Source of the DNA: CBDCYS01 sp965226245
GTDB taxonomy: Bacteria > Acidobacteriota > Terriglobia > Bryobacterales > UBA6623
Length of the DNA stretch: 64,000 nt
Assembly (NCBI GenBank): GCA_965226245.1
Contig: CBDDCL010000015.1
Location: 1,240,001-1,304,000 of the forward strand
Direction of reading: 5' to 3'
The notes under the pieces are model-generated. The model was not told where the DNA came from. It did no database searches and was given only the letters and a program-made list of their open reading frames with translations. Shown piece by piece: positions 42,699 through 51,315 of this stretch. Each line of letters starts with the position of its first letter. Position 1 is the first letter of the stretch. A program made the position numbers and the translations under genes.

Positions 42699-42790
42699 TA
42701 CGTCGGCCCGGAGGCCGACGCGGCCCGCCAGGAGGCGCGCGCCACCTCGAGCGGTTCGTCCCCCCTGTCTGCAGAATGTAGAAACTCCAG
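42699..42790 (-). repeat. Dispersed repeat family R1, copy B (inverted)
   Basis: On the minus strand: CTGGAGTTTCTACATTCTGC, GGACGAACCGCTCGAGGTGG, CGCGCGCCTCCTGGCGGGCC, GTCGGCCTCCGGGCCGAC. It is almost the same as 3109-3203. It lies in the spacer between the regulator and kinase genes and can form a strong hairpin on the transcript. Confidence 0.85.
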
Positions 42791-42858
42791 GCCCCCCTTT
42801 GGGGCGAGAGGCCATTCGCAGTTCCTCGTTTACCGGCGCCCGAACGGCAGCCCGGCCC

Positions 42859-44295
42859 CTACTCCAGATTCGTTGCGGCCCGCCAGCCGGCGGACTGGGC
42901 GCCCGGCCCGTACTCCTTCAGCTTGTTGTGCAGCGTCTTGAGACTGACTTCCAGGATGCGCGCCGCGCGCGTTTTGTTGTTCCCGGTATGCTCCAGCGTC
43001 TTGAGGATCAGCGCTTTTTCCGCGTCGTGAACCGTCGTGCCTACTTGCAGGTGCACGGCACTGGGGTCAGCTGTCTGGGTCTGTTGAGCCGGCTGCGGGG
43101 AACCGCCAAAGCCGCCTACCAGGTGACTCGGCAAAACGGTCCCCTCACCCGCCAGAATCACCGCTCTTTCCAGCACGTTCCGAAGCTCCCGGACGTTGCC
43201 CGGCCAGTTGTATCCCCGGAAGGCCTTGACCACCTCGGGATGGAAGCCGACCACGCGGCACTCGTGCTTCTTATTGAGGTTCCTGACCAAGACTTCCGCA
43301 ATCGGCAATAGGTCGTCCATTCGCTCGCGCAAGGGGGGCAGATGGACATGGAAGACGTTGAGGCGGTAGTAAAGATCCTCGCGCAGGACGTTCTCCCGCA
43401 GGGCCTCTTCCACGTTCTTGTTAGTGGAAGCGATCACGCGCACGTCGACTTGAAGTTCCGAGGCGCCGCCCAGGCGGCGAACGCGGGAATCCTCCAGTAC
43501 TCGCAACAATTTGGCTTGCGTGCCGATCGGCATGTCGCCAATCTCGTCGAGCAACAGCGTGCCCCCGCTGGCCAGCTCGAAACAACCCAAGCGGCGCTGC
43601 ACGGCTCCGGTAAAAGCGCCCTTCTCATGACCAAAAAGTTCGCTTTCCATCAAGGCCTCTGGAAGGGCCGCGCAGTTGATTGCGACAAACGGACCGTTCT
43701 TTCTCGGACTTAGATCATGAACGGCCCGGGCGACGAGTTCCTTGCCCGTGCCGCTTTCGCCGGTAACAAGAACCGCAGCTTTGCTGGGGGCGACCTGGCG
43801 GGTCATCGAGAAGACCTGCTGCATGGCCGGCGAGCCGCCGACCAGCCCGTGGAGCAGTCCTTGATAGCTCAACTGACGGTGAAGAAGGTCCGTTTCCTCG
43901 GTAAGGCGTCCCTGTGAAGCCGCTCTGCCGGTAAGCACCTTCAGCGCGCTGGCCTGGATGGGCTTTTCCAAGAACCAGAACGCCCCCAGGTCATGGACGG
44001 TTTTTACGGCGTTTTCGATGCTGCCGAACGCTGTCAGAACAATCGCCGCCGGCCCGCTGCCTTGAACGCTCAACTGCCGAAGCAGCTCAAAGCCGTCCAT
44101 ACGCGGCATGTTGAGGTCGGTGATGATGACGTGGGCCGAGAAGGAGGCCAGTTTTTCCAGGGCGTCCTGTCCATCGGATGCCGTTTCAACGTTATACCCC
44201 CACGAAGAGACAAGACTGGCCAGCCCCGCGCGCTGGTCCGCTTCATCGTCAACGATCAGCACGCGCGACGGCGCCAGTTGCTCGGTTTCGCTCAC
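42859..44295 (-). CDS. Sigma-54-dependent NtrC-family response regulator
   Basis: The 478-residue protein has a receiver domain (VLIVDDEADQR, VIITDLNMPRMDG with the phospho-Asp, IVLTAFG, FLEKP with the Lys), an AAA+ domain with Walker A GESGTGKE, the sigma-54-contacting GHEKGAFTGAV loop and Walker B GTLLLDEIGDM, and a C-terminal Fis-type HTH (KTRAARILEVSLKTLHNKLK). It activates RpoN promoters when phosphorylated, probably by the histidine kinase encoded next. Its target may be the pil-like operon downstream; no clear -24/-12 site was identified. Confidence 0.95.
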   Translation of the reverse strand: MSETEQLAPSRVLIVDDEADQRAGLASLVSSWGYNVETASDGQDALEKLASFSAHVIITDLNMPRMDGFELLRQLSVQGSGPAAIVLTAFGSIENAVKTVHDLGAFWFLEKPIQASALKVLTGRAASQGRLTEETDLLHRQLSYQGLLHGLVGGSPAMQQVFSMTRQVAPSKAAVLVTGESGTGKELVARAVHDLSPRKNGPFVAINCAALPEALMESELFGHEKGAFTGAVQRRLGCFELASGGTLLLDEIGDMPIGTQAKLLRVLEDSRVRRLGGASELQVDVRVIASTNKNVEEALRENVLREDLYYRLNVFHVHLPPLRERMDDLLPIAEVLVRNLNKKHECRVVGFHPEVVKAFRGYNWPGNVRELRNVLERAVILAGEGTVLPSHLVGGFGGSPQPAQQTQTADPSAVHLQVGTTVHDAEKALILKTLEHTGNNKTRAARILEVSLKTLHNKLKEYGPGAQSAGWRAATNLE

Positions 44296-44829
44296 CGCCT
44301 CTCCATTCTAGTGGACACCGTATTTTTTGGACGTAGTAGTGGATCTATCGATTGACGGCGCCGGCGGCGAATGGATTCGACGGAAAGGCTGAAGCCGAAA
44401 CCGGGCGGCAGCCGAAAGGGTGTCAAAAAATCGGGAACACGCCACTTCGCGCAGTTGAGAGACATGGATTCCTCAGGACTTGCGCCGGCGGCGCCCGACA
44501 CCGCCGCGGCCTGAACTTCTTGATGGCCGCCAGGGAGATAACGCGGATCTCAGCCTTCACCAGACGTTTGGCTCTGTTTCGGACGGTTTGCTCGAAGCGA
44601 GACGCCCAATAACCGGGCGCTTTGAACCTCGTGCTGGACGCCGAAAAAGAGCAGACTGGCACAAAGCCGCGGCAGGTGCCATAATAAATACGCTGTTTTG
44701 ATTCCTGAACTCCCTACCATCCTTTCGCAGAACGGAAAGTAACAAAGGTTCCAACCTCTGGATTGTCCCACCTGCAAGATCTTAGGCTAGCTCAGACAAA
44801 TAGAAAGTGTTTACAAGGAGATTATTGTA
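44296..44829. other. Intergenic between regulator and cold-shock gene
   Basis: No convincing gene is seen. The last ~100 bp should contain the cold-shock promoter and leader. A minus-strand frame (44423-44662) is charged near its middle (RNRAKRLVKAEIRVISLAAI) but has no support. Confidence 0.45.
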
Positions 44830-45039
44830 ATGGCGGAACAAGGTGTTGTGAAGTGGTTTAATGAATCCAAAGGTTACGGTTTCATCGAGCGCTCGAGTGG
44901 CGGCGATGTTTTTGTGCATTTTTCAGCTATTCAAGGCGACGGCTACCGTAGCCTGGAGGACGGAGTCGAAGTCGAGTTCGACGTAGAGCAAGGCCCCAAG
45001 GGTTTGCAAGCCATCAACGTAATGGTAAAGACCCGCTAA
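44830..45039 (+). CDS. Cold-shock protein, CspA family
   Basis: The 69-residue single CSD protein has GVVKWFNESKGYGFIE (RNP1, KGYGFI) and DVFVHFSAI (RNP2), followed by SLEDGVEVEFDVEQGPKG. It binds single-stranded RNA/DNA and melts mRNA structure. A good ribosome site (AAGGAG) precedes ATG 44830. It is monocistronic with a hairpin after the stop. Confidence 0.96.
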   Translation: MAEQGVVKWFNESKGYGFIERSSGGDVFVHFSAIQGDGYRSLEDGVEVEFDVEQGPKGLQAINVMVKTR

Positions 45040-45065
45040 GTCAGCCTCTCACTTAGCCTTGAAAA

Positions 45066-45097
45066 GATGGGCATGGCCCGACACGGCCGTGCCCATC
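45066..45097. terminator. Hairpin after the cold-shock gene
   Basis: GATGGGCATGGCC (45066-45078) and GGCCGTGCCCATC (45085-45097) form a 13-bp stem with one mismatch and a 6-nt loop. There is no T-run after it on the plus strand; on the minus strand it is followed by TTTTC. Confidence 0.6.
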
Positions 45098-45557
45098 TCA
45101 AAACTTCCCGCCGCGACAGAGTGTTGTTCATTCGAGCGGTTCCGCTCGTGTGCCTCTCTCGCAAAATAGCAACCAGCAATGTGGCGCACTCTCTCGGGGC
45201 GCCGCGTCGACACTTGTGCTGCTCGCCGAACAGCCAAGATCAAAAAACTAGATCGAACGCACACCGCGATCGCGGGGAGCGCAAGCTGTGAGGATCCAGA
45301 AGCAGGGTCTGTTTGTTTTCCCGGTACAGCCGCACACCCCTCCCAAACAGGCGTCGAGACGAGTCTCACGCGGCACGCGAAGCACGCGCGCCACGCCCGG
45401 AGTCGAGACCGATAGTCCAGCGGGAAGCATTCCGAAATGATCCCGCGGGCTTCCACGACGTATCAATGGTTGAGTCCGCCGCCGCCCTGGTCGTGCTAGG
45501 CTACGTCGAGGAAGTCTGAGTTTCTCGCGCCTGGGACAGAAAAAAGGAGAACACTGA
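45098..45557. other. Intergenic, nothing recognised
   Basis: Open frames on both strands lack motifs and ribosome sites. A ribosome site (AAAAAAGGAGAAC) for the next gene lies at 45540-45552. Confidence 0.5.
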
Positions 45558-45911
45558 ATGGCGGCATCGACCGAAGAAGTACTCAATCATCACTTGCGAG
45601 CCTTTGGCGAGGGCAACCTGGAGGCGATTCTCGCGGACTACACCGAAGAATCGATCGTGTGCACGCCCGACGGCCTGCTGGAAGGCTTGAATGAGATAAC
45701 GCCCTTCTTCGAGTCCTTTTTCGAGGAATTCGCCAAGCCGGGCGCCTCCTTTGGCATGGACAAGCAAATTGTCCGGGGAGAATTGGCCTTCATCGTTTGG
45801 CACGCGGAATCCGCTGACAAGCATTACGATCTGGGCACGGACACATTCATCGTCCGGGACGGCAAGATCGTGGCGCAGACCTTCGCGGCCAAGACGACGG
45901 GGAAGAGTTAG
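45558..45911 (+). CDS. NTF2-like (SnoaL-type) protein
   Basis: The 117-residue protein is a single NTF2-like cone: EVLNHHLRAFGEGNLEAILA, DYTEESIVCTPDGLLEGLNE, then ELAFIVWHAESADKHYDLGT and DTFIVRDGKIVAQTFAAKTT. Members are small ligand-binding proteins or isomerases; the substrate is not predictable. It has a good ribosome site and ends 4 bp before the broken sulfatase gene. Confidence 0.85.
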   Translation: MAASTEEVLNHHLRAFGEGNLEAILADYTEESIVCTPDGLLEGLNEITPFFESFFEEFAKPGASFGMDKQIVRGELAFIVWHAESADKHYDLGTDTFIVRDGKIVAQTFAAKTTGKS

Positions 45912-45915
45912 TCTC

Positions 45916-46395
45916 ATGACGCGCTGGAAATCCCTGCTGGTCCTGGCGGGCTCGCTCCTCGCCTGCGCTGCCACGACGCCGGGGGCATACGCGGCCGGCC
46001 AGCCGCCGAACGTCATCGCCGTGCGCCATCAGTTCGCCGCCTCCGTCGATTGGCTTCCAACGGTCGCCGAGATAACGGGCGCCGGGCTTCCCAACCGCAA
46101 GATCGACGGCAAGAGCTTGATGCCGGTCATACGCTCAGCCGAGGCAAAATCACCCCACAAGGTCTTCCACTGGCAGCGCGGAAGGCAGTGGGCCGTCCGC
46201 GACGGCAACTGGAAACTCATCGTCAACGCCGAACGCACAGTCCGCGGGCCCGTCGGCGAAGACGAAAGGATCTTTCTCAGCGACTTTTCGAAGGAGACGA
46301 GCGAACGCCACAACCTGGCGGAGGAGCACGGCGGTGTCGTCCAGCGTCTGACGGAGCTGCACGAAAAGTGGACAGATGAAGTGCTAGGGCAGTGA
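45916..46395 (+). pseudogene. Sulfatase with the catalytic core deleted in frame
   Basis: The 159-residue frame starts with a signal peptide (MTRWKSLLVLAGSLLACAAT) and the start of a type I sulfatase, GQPPNVI, where RPNVIVILADD is expected. It then jumps directly to the C-terminal part: ASVDWLPTVAEITGAGLPNR, KIDGKSLMPVI, VRDGNWKLIVN, ERHNLAEEH. The metal-binding DD, the Cys/Ser-x-Pro-Ser-Arg formylglycine motif and most of the alpha/beta core are gone. The frame is kept, so a secreted stub could be made but it cannot be a sulfatase. Confidence 0.85.
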
Positions 46396-46470
46396 ACCTA
46401 CAGCCTGGGGAACGGCGCTGAAGGTTTTGTGGCCGTAGCTTCGCCTCGCCACGCACTAAAGAAATGCGGC

Positions 46471-47665
46471 CTAAGGCTTCAGATGCTCCGCGAAGTATTC
46501 CCGAATCGCCTTCTCGATATAGGGTTGAACAGCCTTGCTGGGAAAATGGGTTTCTCCCGGCAACAAGATCAAGTCGAAGCGCTTGTCGGCCTTGATCAGC
46601 GCATCGATCATCCGCATCACCTCCGACAAAAGGACGCTTGTATCGTGGGTTCCCTGGATGATCAGCAGCTTGCCCTGCAACTGGTCCGCGAGCCATAAAT
46701 TCGAAGCGTATTCGTAGGCCTCTTTGTTGTCCTGCGGCATCCCAAGGAAGAGTTCTTCGGCGTAACCGGGGGTATGGAAAAGGTCGCTGGCCGGCGCCAG
46801 TGCGACGGCCACGTGATACACGTCCGGGGTCTGCAAGAGCGCACGGGTGGCATACTGGCCGCCCGAGGACCAGCCATGGATTCCGACGCGATCCATGTCT
46901 ATGTACGGTCTTTCCTCGGCAAGCTGCCGCAGGGCGGCGACATGGTCGGGAACCTCATGGTGTCCCATCTGCCCCGGATACGGCTCATGGAACTTTCGGC
47001 CGCGCTCCGGCGTTCCGCGGTTTTCCACCGCAAAAGTGATGTAACCCAACTGAGCGAAAGCCTCGGGAACCGCCCAGCTTTGACCCTTCCACTGCCAGGG
47101 AACGAACGCTCTCTGTATATCCACCGAACTGGGTCCGCCATAGATGAAGTCGATAACGGGGTATTTCCGGTCCGGGTCGAAATCGTAGGGTTTGTACAAG
47201 ACTCCGTAGAGGTCGGTCTCGCTGTCGGCGGCCTTGACCACGAATTCCTCGGGAGGAACACGCCGCAGTTGTTTGAGACCGCTGACGTCGGCCTCGGACA
47301 AAACCTGCAGCAGCTTGCCGTCCGCTTGACGCAGTTCCACCACCGGAGGCCGGGTGATGCTCGAATGCGTGTCGAGATAGAATTCTTTCGAGGGAGAGAA
47401 AACGACCTGGTGATCGCCCTCCGCCTCGGTGAGGCGCTCGTAGCCTCCTCCGTCGAGGCTGACGCGACATAGATGGGTGTCGTAGGGCCTGGCGCGGTCG
47501 TCGTGCGCAGTGAAATAAACCCATTTCCTCTCGGCGTCGATCTCGACTACGTCCAGCACCGGGAAGTTGCCCTGAGTCAGCCGGCGGACCAGGTTCCCGT
47601 CGTAGTCGTACAAGTAGATGTGGTTCCAGTCGTCCCGCTCGGACAGCCAGATCAGTCCCGTGTCA
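46471..47665 (-). pseudogene. S9 prolyl oligopeptidase (DPP-IV-like), C-terminal half, cut by a MITE
   Basis: This part holds the end of the propeller (GLIWLSERDDWNHIYLYDYD) and the whole alpha/beta-hydrolase domain. The nucleophile is in IHGWSSGGQYA, the Asp in QGTHDTSV, the His in GETHFPS, and the oxyanion region in PVIDFIYGGPSS. It belongs to the gene whose first part is 48193-49065. A 532-bp element with a 5-bp duplication separates them. Removing the element plus one TGTCA joins VGDD to TGLIW in frame. The frame as it stands begins inside the element. Confidence 0.92.
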
Positions 47666-48197
47666 CCTGAATTATGCACAGATTCGCTTTGCGAGTGCGG
47701 CTGCGTTCGTAGCGGCTTGACGGCCGTCGTAAGGTGGGAGCTCGGCAACTGGTCTTTTGGCTTCTCCGTCCCCGGTTTCCCCTCCCGCCCAGAATCCGCG
47801 TCGGCAAAACCCCGCTCCGAAGTGGCGTGTTTCCAGTACGTTGCGGCCAGTGCATAAAATTTTATGCATAGCGCATAGCCAGGCTCTCAGATCAACGCCC
47901 TCTCGACTACCGGCGGCAAGCCGCCGTAGGGAGTCGGCTTCCTGCCGCGGAAGTTGTCAAGGCGTGGATGCCCCGATTTTATTGGGCTGCGAGACCGTCA
48001 CGGCTGGGCCTTGTTTGACGGCCCTTTGGGAGCTATGCTGTTTTCGCTTGGTAACCATTTGGGTGACCTCCTTTGGGTTGGCTGGTGAAGCTGGAATCTT
48101 TGCCAGCCTACCTTTTTACCCCATGTTTTCGGGCGTTCCCCAATGGTCCCTTGCGGCTCAGCCCTCCTCAGATGCACCCCGCAATGCATAATTCAGG
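47666..48197 (-). mobile_element. 532-bp MITE derived from an IS1380-type element
   Basis: It has terminal inverted repeats CCTGAATTATGCA (47666-47678) and TGCATAATTCAGG (48185-48197) and flanking TGTCA duplications (47661-47665, 48198-48202). CCT ends and a 5-bp duplication fit the IS1380 family. Inside, on the minus strand, AGGAGGT precedes a 33-codon transposase start. A perfect 18-bp palindrome, TGCATAAAATTTTATGCA, lies at 47851-47868 and contains an internal copy of the terminal motif. It splits an S9 peptidase gene. Confidence 0.92.
47957..48058 (-). pseudogene. IS1380-type transposase, first 33 codons
   Basis: After an AGGAGGT ribosome site the frame reads MVTKRKQHSSQRAVKQGPAV and ends KIGASTP before a stop. 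The K-I-x-A-S-T-P segment is typical of the beginning of IS1380-type transposases. The catalytic part has been deleted. Confidence 0.65.
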
Positions 48198-49065
48198 TGT
48201 CATCGCCGACAGGCAGCAGCAGTTTCCGCGCCGGACCGCGCCCTCTCGCAACCTTCGAATCTTCCAAAAGCCGTCTCGTTCGGCCAGTGCTGACGTTCGC
48301 CGCGACCACTTGGCTGAGCGCGCCGGATCGATTGCGGATCGTTGCTATGAACTCGGATCCGTCCTCGCGCCAGTAGGGCTGCTTCACGTAGTCGAGGTAG
48401 GACTCTGGGCTGAGCTGAATCTGCGCCCTGCTGCGAGTCTCTACGTCGAAGATGAAAAGTTCGGTGCGGGGCCATAGCTGGCCGGTCACGGTGTCTTGCT
48501 GACATTTCACCGGAACGGGGCTTTGCAACCAGTCAAGGAGCGGGTAGCAGGGCACATCGGTGTAGTCGTCTCTCCTGGCCGCCAGCTTGGAGCCGTCGGG
48601 AGCCCAGACGAGTTGTCCCGAGTAGCCTATCCAGCGGATTTTTTCCGTTCCGTCTTCGGTAAGTTGAATCGTCTGCTCTCCGTCGGACGAGCGGAGAAAG
48701 AGATTGAAATCCCTCTTGAAGGCGGTCCATTCTCCGTCGGGGGACGGCCACCCCTGCATCTCCCGCTTGGCGCCGGACTGTTCTGCCGGCTCCGCGATGC
48801 GGGTCTTCGCGTTTCGCTTGGGGTCGACCCTCCAGAACAATGCGCCCGGGTCGTCCGACTCGGCGTACCAGAAAGACGAGCCATCTTGCTCCCAGTGCGG
48901 CTCAATCTTGCCGCCCTTCACGTAGGAAGGGAACTCCAGGTAACGCCTGTACATCTCCTCCCGGACTGATGTGCTGGATTGAGCTTCAGCCTTGACCAAC
49001 AACAGGCAGGGCATTAGCGCCAGAAGCCCGAGCCTTACAAGAAGGAGGTTGATCCTACGAGGCAC
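48193..49065 (-). pseudogene. S9 prolyl oligopeptidase (DPP-IV-like), N-terminal half
   Basis: The 290-residue frame starts with a signal peptide (MPRRINLLLVRLGLLALMPC), then propeller sequence (WEQDGSSFWYAESDDPGALF, WPSPDGEWTAFKRDFNLFLR, LTEDGTEKIRWIGYSGQLVW) of the DPPIV N-domain. It stops a few codons into the inserted MITE after LLPVGDDT. Without the hydrolase domain it cannot be a peptidase. The intact parent would be a periplasmic or secreted X-Pro dipeptidyl peptidase of ~690 residues. Confidence 0.92.
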
Positions 49066-49219
49066 GACGGTTACAGCATACTGCCAATAGCCAGCGAGAA
49101 CAAGCCTTCGGTTCAGCTCAAGGCTTCTCTAGGAATGGCGGATTCCGCCAGGCAAGGGGTCACTTGATTTACTTGGGTTCAGGTGCGGCAGACGGCCAAT
49201 CGAGCCACAACTCGCGTGC
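49066..49219. other. Short intergenic
   Basis: No gene or clear terminator is seen between the two minus-strand genes. It should contain the S9 peptidase promoter. Confidence 0.4.
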
Positions 49220-51307
49220 TCACGGCTCGGTGTAGATGCGGACCGCGTTGCTCGTGCGGCCGCCGGCTTCGAGCGTCAACTCCGCGGTGCCGGAGTTGAG
49301 GACACTGGGAACTTCCACTTCGATCATGTAGGTCCCGATGTAGCCGCCGGCCAGCGTGGAGGAAATCACCCGCAGCGGCGCCCCATTGAGGTACACCTTC
49401 ACCGCCCGCACCGTGGCGGGCGGGTTTTCCAATGGCGCGGGCACGCCCGTCGGCCAACCGGGCCTGACCTTCCCCAGACCGGTAGCCAAGATCAAGATGT
49501 GACCGCCCGCGATAGCCGGATGCCGGGCGTCCAACAACACTCCCGTGCCGGCGTCGAGCACCAAGGGGCTGCCGCGATCGACGAAAACCGCCGGCGACAC
49601 ATCCGCCAGGGGATAACCGATCCGTGTCGTTCCGGCTCGCGTTTGCAGCGAAAGGGAAAGCTGCTCGCCCACGGCGTCAAACGGCACTTGGATCTGGGCT
49701 TGGTAAGCGTCGGAAAGCAGAATCGGCGCGGAGCGGCCTTTGACTGTCACGGCTCTCAAGCCTCCGCCGAGAACCGTAAGCAACCCGCCCGGAGCCGCCG
49801 CCCGCAGGCTCAGATCCGCCGCGTTTAAAACACGCAGGGCGTCGCTGACCGCCGGAGCCCGCGCGCGATAGATACCAAATGCATCGACCGACGCGTAAAG
49901 CCGCCCTGTCACCGTATCCAGCGTCAAATCGCGAACCGCCGCGGCAGGCAGGTTGCCCGCAACCGAGCGCCATGGCGTGGGCGGCGACGGCTCACGCAGA
50001 TCGCTGACGGTATAAAATACTCCCGCCTCGCCGGCGACGTAGAGCGCGCCAGTTGACGCATCCGCCGTGACGGCGTAAAGCGCGCCCGGGGGAAGATTCG
50101 CGGTCATGTCGTCCCAGAAGACGCCTCCGTTCGTCGTGCGGAAGACCCGGCCGCCCGAGCCGGCATCGAGCACGGCGATCGCGGCGTGCGGTTCGCTGGG
50201 ATTGCCGAAAATCGCCGACACGCCGGCAACTCCTTGCGGCAACCCTTCGAAGGCCGCCCGCCAGGTTTCTCCCCGGTCTTCGGAAATCCAAATCAGGCCG
50301 CCGCTGGTCCCCAGGTAGTAAAAGCCGCCTTCATCACCGGCCTCGGCGAAAGCGCTGATGAAATGCTCCCCGGGGTTCTGACATTCCCCTATTCCACAGA
50401 TCGTCAGGTCGCCCGACACCGTGTCGCCGCCGATCCAGATTCGGAAACTGGCCAGCATGCCGGAAGGCAGCAGCAGCGGCGTGGCGGCATGGCGCAGCTG
50501 GTCTTCGGCGGGAAGCGTCCGGAAACCGTCAAGCCACTCTCCGCGCTTTGCCTGAAAAACCGGCTGCCAGGCGATTCCAGCGCCAGGTTCCGTTGCTATT
50601 TCGCCCCAGCGGGCGGCAATCAGCCGAACTCCATCAGCGGCGGCAGGCCCCAGGAAACGGCCGCCAGGGAAGTTCGGCAGATTCTCGTTCAGGCTGACCC
50701 AGGTCAGGCCCTTGTCCGCGGACTTCCACAGACCCGCTGAATTCGAAACGGCGATGGTGTCACGGTCGAGCGGAGAGAAAGCGATGGAGACTTGCCAGGG
50801 ACCGATGATAGAGCCCAAACCGTCCTGAGTCAGATTGATCCAGGTCTCGCCGCCATCCATCGAACGATGCAGGTCACGCCCCAGGGCGAACAGGTACGAC
50901 CGGTCAAACGGATGGGCTACCACAAGCGCCGCGGGATCGTCCCTCGGGGTCTCCGCGTCAGAGGTAATGACACGGGATCGGGGAAACGGGTTGATTTCAC
51001 CGGGAGCGCTCTGGAAATGCTCCCAGGTTTCACCCAAGTCGGACGAGGCCCAAACGCGCCCCGAGCCGGTTCGCACGTAAAGAACAGCACCGTCTAGGGA
51101 AAACGCTACGTCGGAGACCGGCCCGCCCACAACACCGGCCAGCCCAACGTCGACCCCTCGCGAACCCACTCGGGTCCACCTGGGACCCGGTCCCGCGGGC
51201 AGATCCGCGGCCGACAACCCCAGCGTGGCAAGGCTAACCACCCAGCTGACCGCCAAAATCAGAACTCCTATCCGCATCAGATCGAGAAGTCGTATTGCAG
51301 CGCGCAT
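49220..51307 (-). CDS. Secreted VPS10/sialidase-like beta-propeller with Solibacter-type C-terminal domain (TIGR03437)
   Basis: The 695-residue protein starts with a signal (MRIGVLILAVSWVVSLATLG, after ~10 leader residues) and has repeated Asp-box-like turns: GRVWASSDLGETWEHFQ, LHRSMDGGETWINLT, LWKSADKGLTWVSL, IWISEDRGETWRAAFE and VFRTTNGGVFWDDM. These form a photosynthesis-stability/VPS10-type propeller. The last ~230 residues (LRAAAPGGLLTVLGGGLRAV, AGGHILILATGLGKVRPGWP, YMIEVEVPSVLNSGTAELTL) are the TIGR03437 domain expanded in Solibacter. The IS1595 copy 2 is inserted 8 bp upstream of its start and has probably separated it from its promoter. Confidence 0.85.
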   Translation of the reverse strand: MRAAIRLLDLMRIGVLILAVSWVVSLATLGLSAADLPAGPGPRWTRVGSRGVDVGLAGVVGGPVSDVAFSLDGAVLYVRTGSGRVWASSDLGETWEHFQSAPGEINPFPRSRVITSDAETPRDDPAALVVAHPFDRSYLFALGRDLHRSMDGGETWINLTQDGLGSIIGPWQVSIAFSPLDRDTIAVSNSAGLWKSADKGLTWVSLNENLPNFPGGRFLGPAAADGVRLIAARWGEIATEPGAGIAWQPVFQAKRGEWLDGFRTLPAEDQLRHAATPLLLPSGMLASFRIWIGGDTVSGDLTICGIGECQNPGEHFISAFAEAGDEGGFYYLGTSGGLIWISEDRGETWRAAFEGLPQGVAGVSAIFGNPSEPHAAIAVLDAGSGGRVFRTTNGGVFWDDMTANLPPGALYAVTADASTGALYVAGEAGVFYTVSDLREPSPPTPWRSVAGNLPAAAVRDLTLDTVTGRLYASVDAFGIYRARAPAVSDALRVLNAADLSLRAAAPGGLLTVLGGGLRAVTVKGRSAPILLSDAYQAQIQVPFDAVGEQLSLSLQTRAGTTRIGYPLADVSPAVFVDRGSPLVLDAGTGVLLDARHPAIAGGHILILATGLGKVRPGWPTGVPAPLENPPATVRAVKVYLNGAPLRVISSTLAGGYIGTYMIEVEVPSVLNSGTAELTLEAGGRTSNAVRIYTEP

Positions 51308-51315
51308 TCCATTAT

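Noticed and set aside
45049..45456. 135-codon minus-strand frame after the cold-shock gene
   Set aside because: It includes the cold-shock hairpin and stop region, has an atypical Cys/Arg-rich composition and no motif.
47757..48191. 144-codon plus-strand frame inside the 532-bp element
   Set aside because: The element's real coding trace is the minus-strand transposase start. This frame has no motif or ribosome site.
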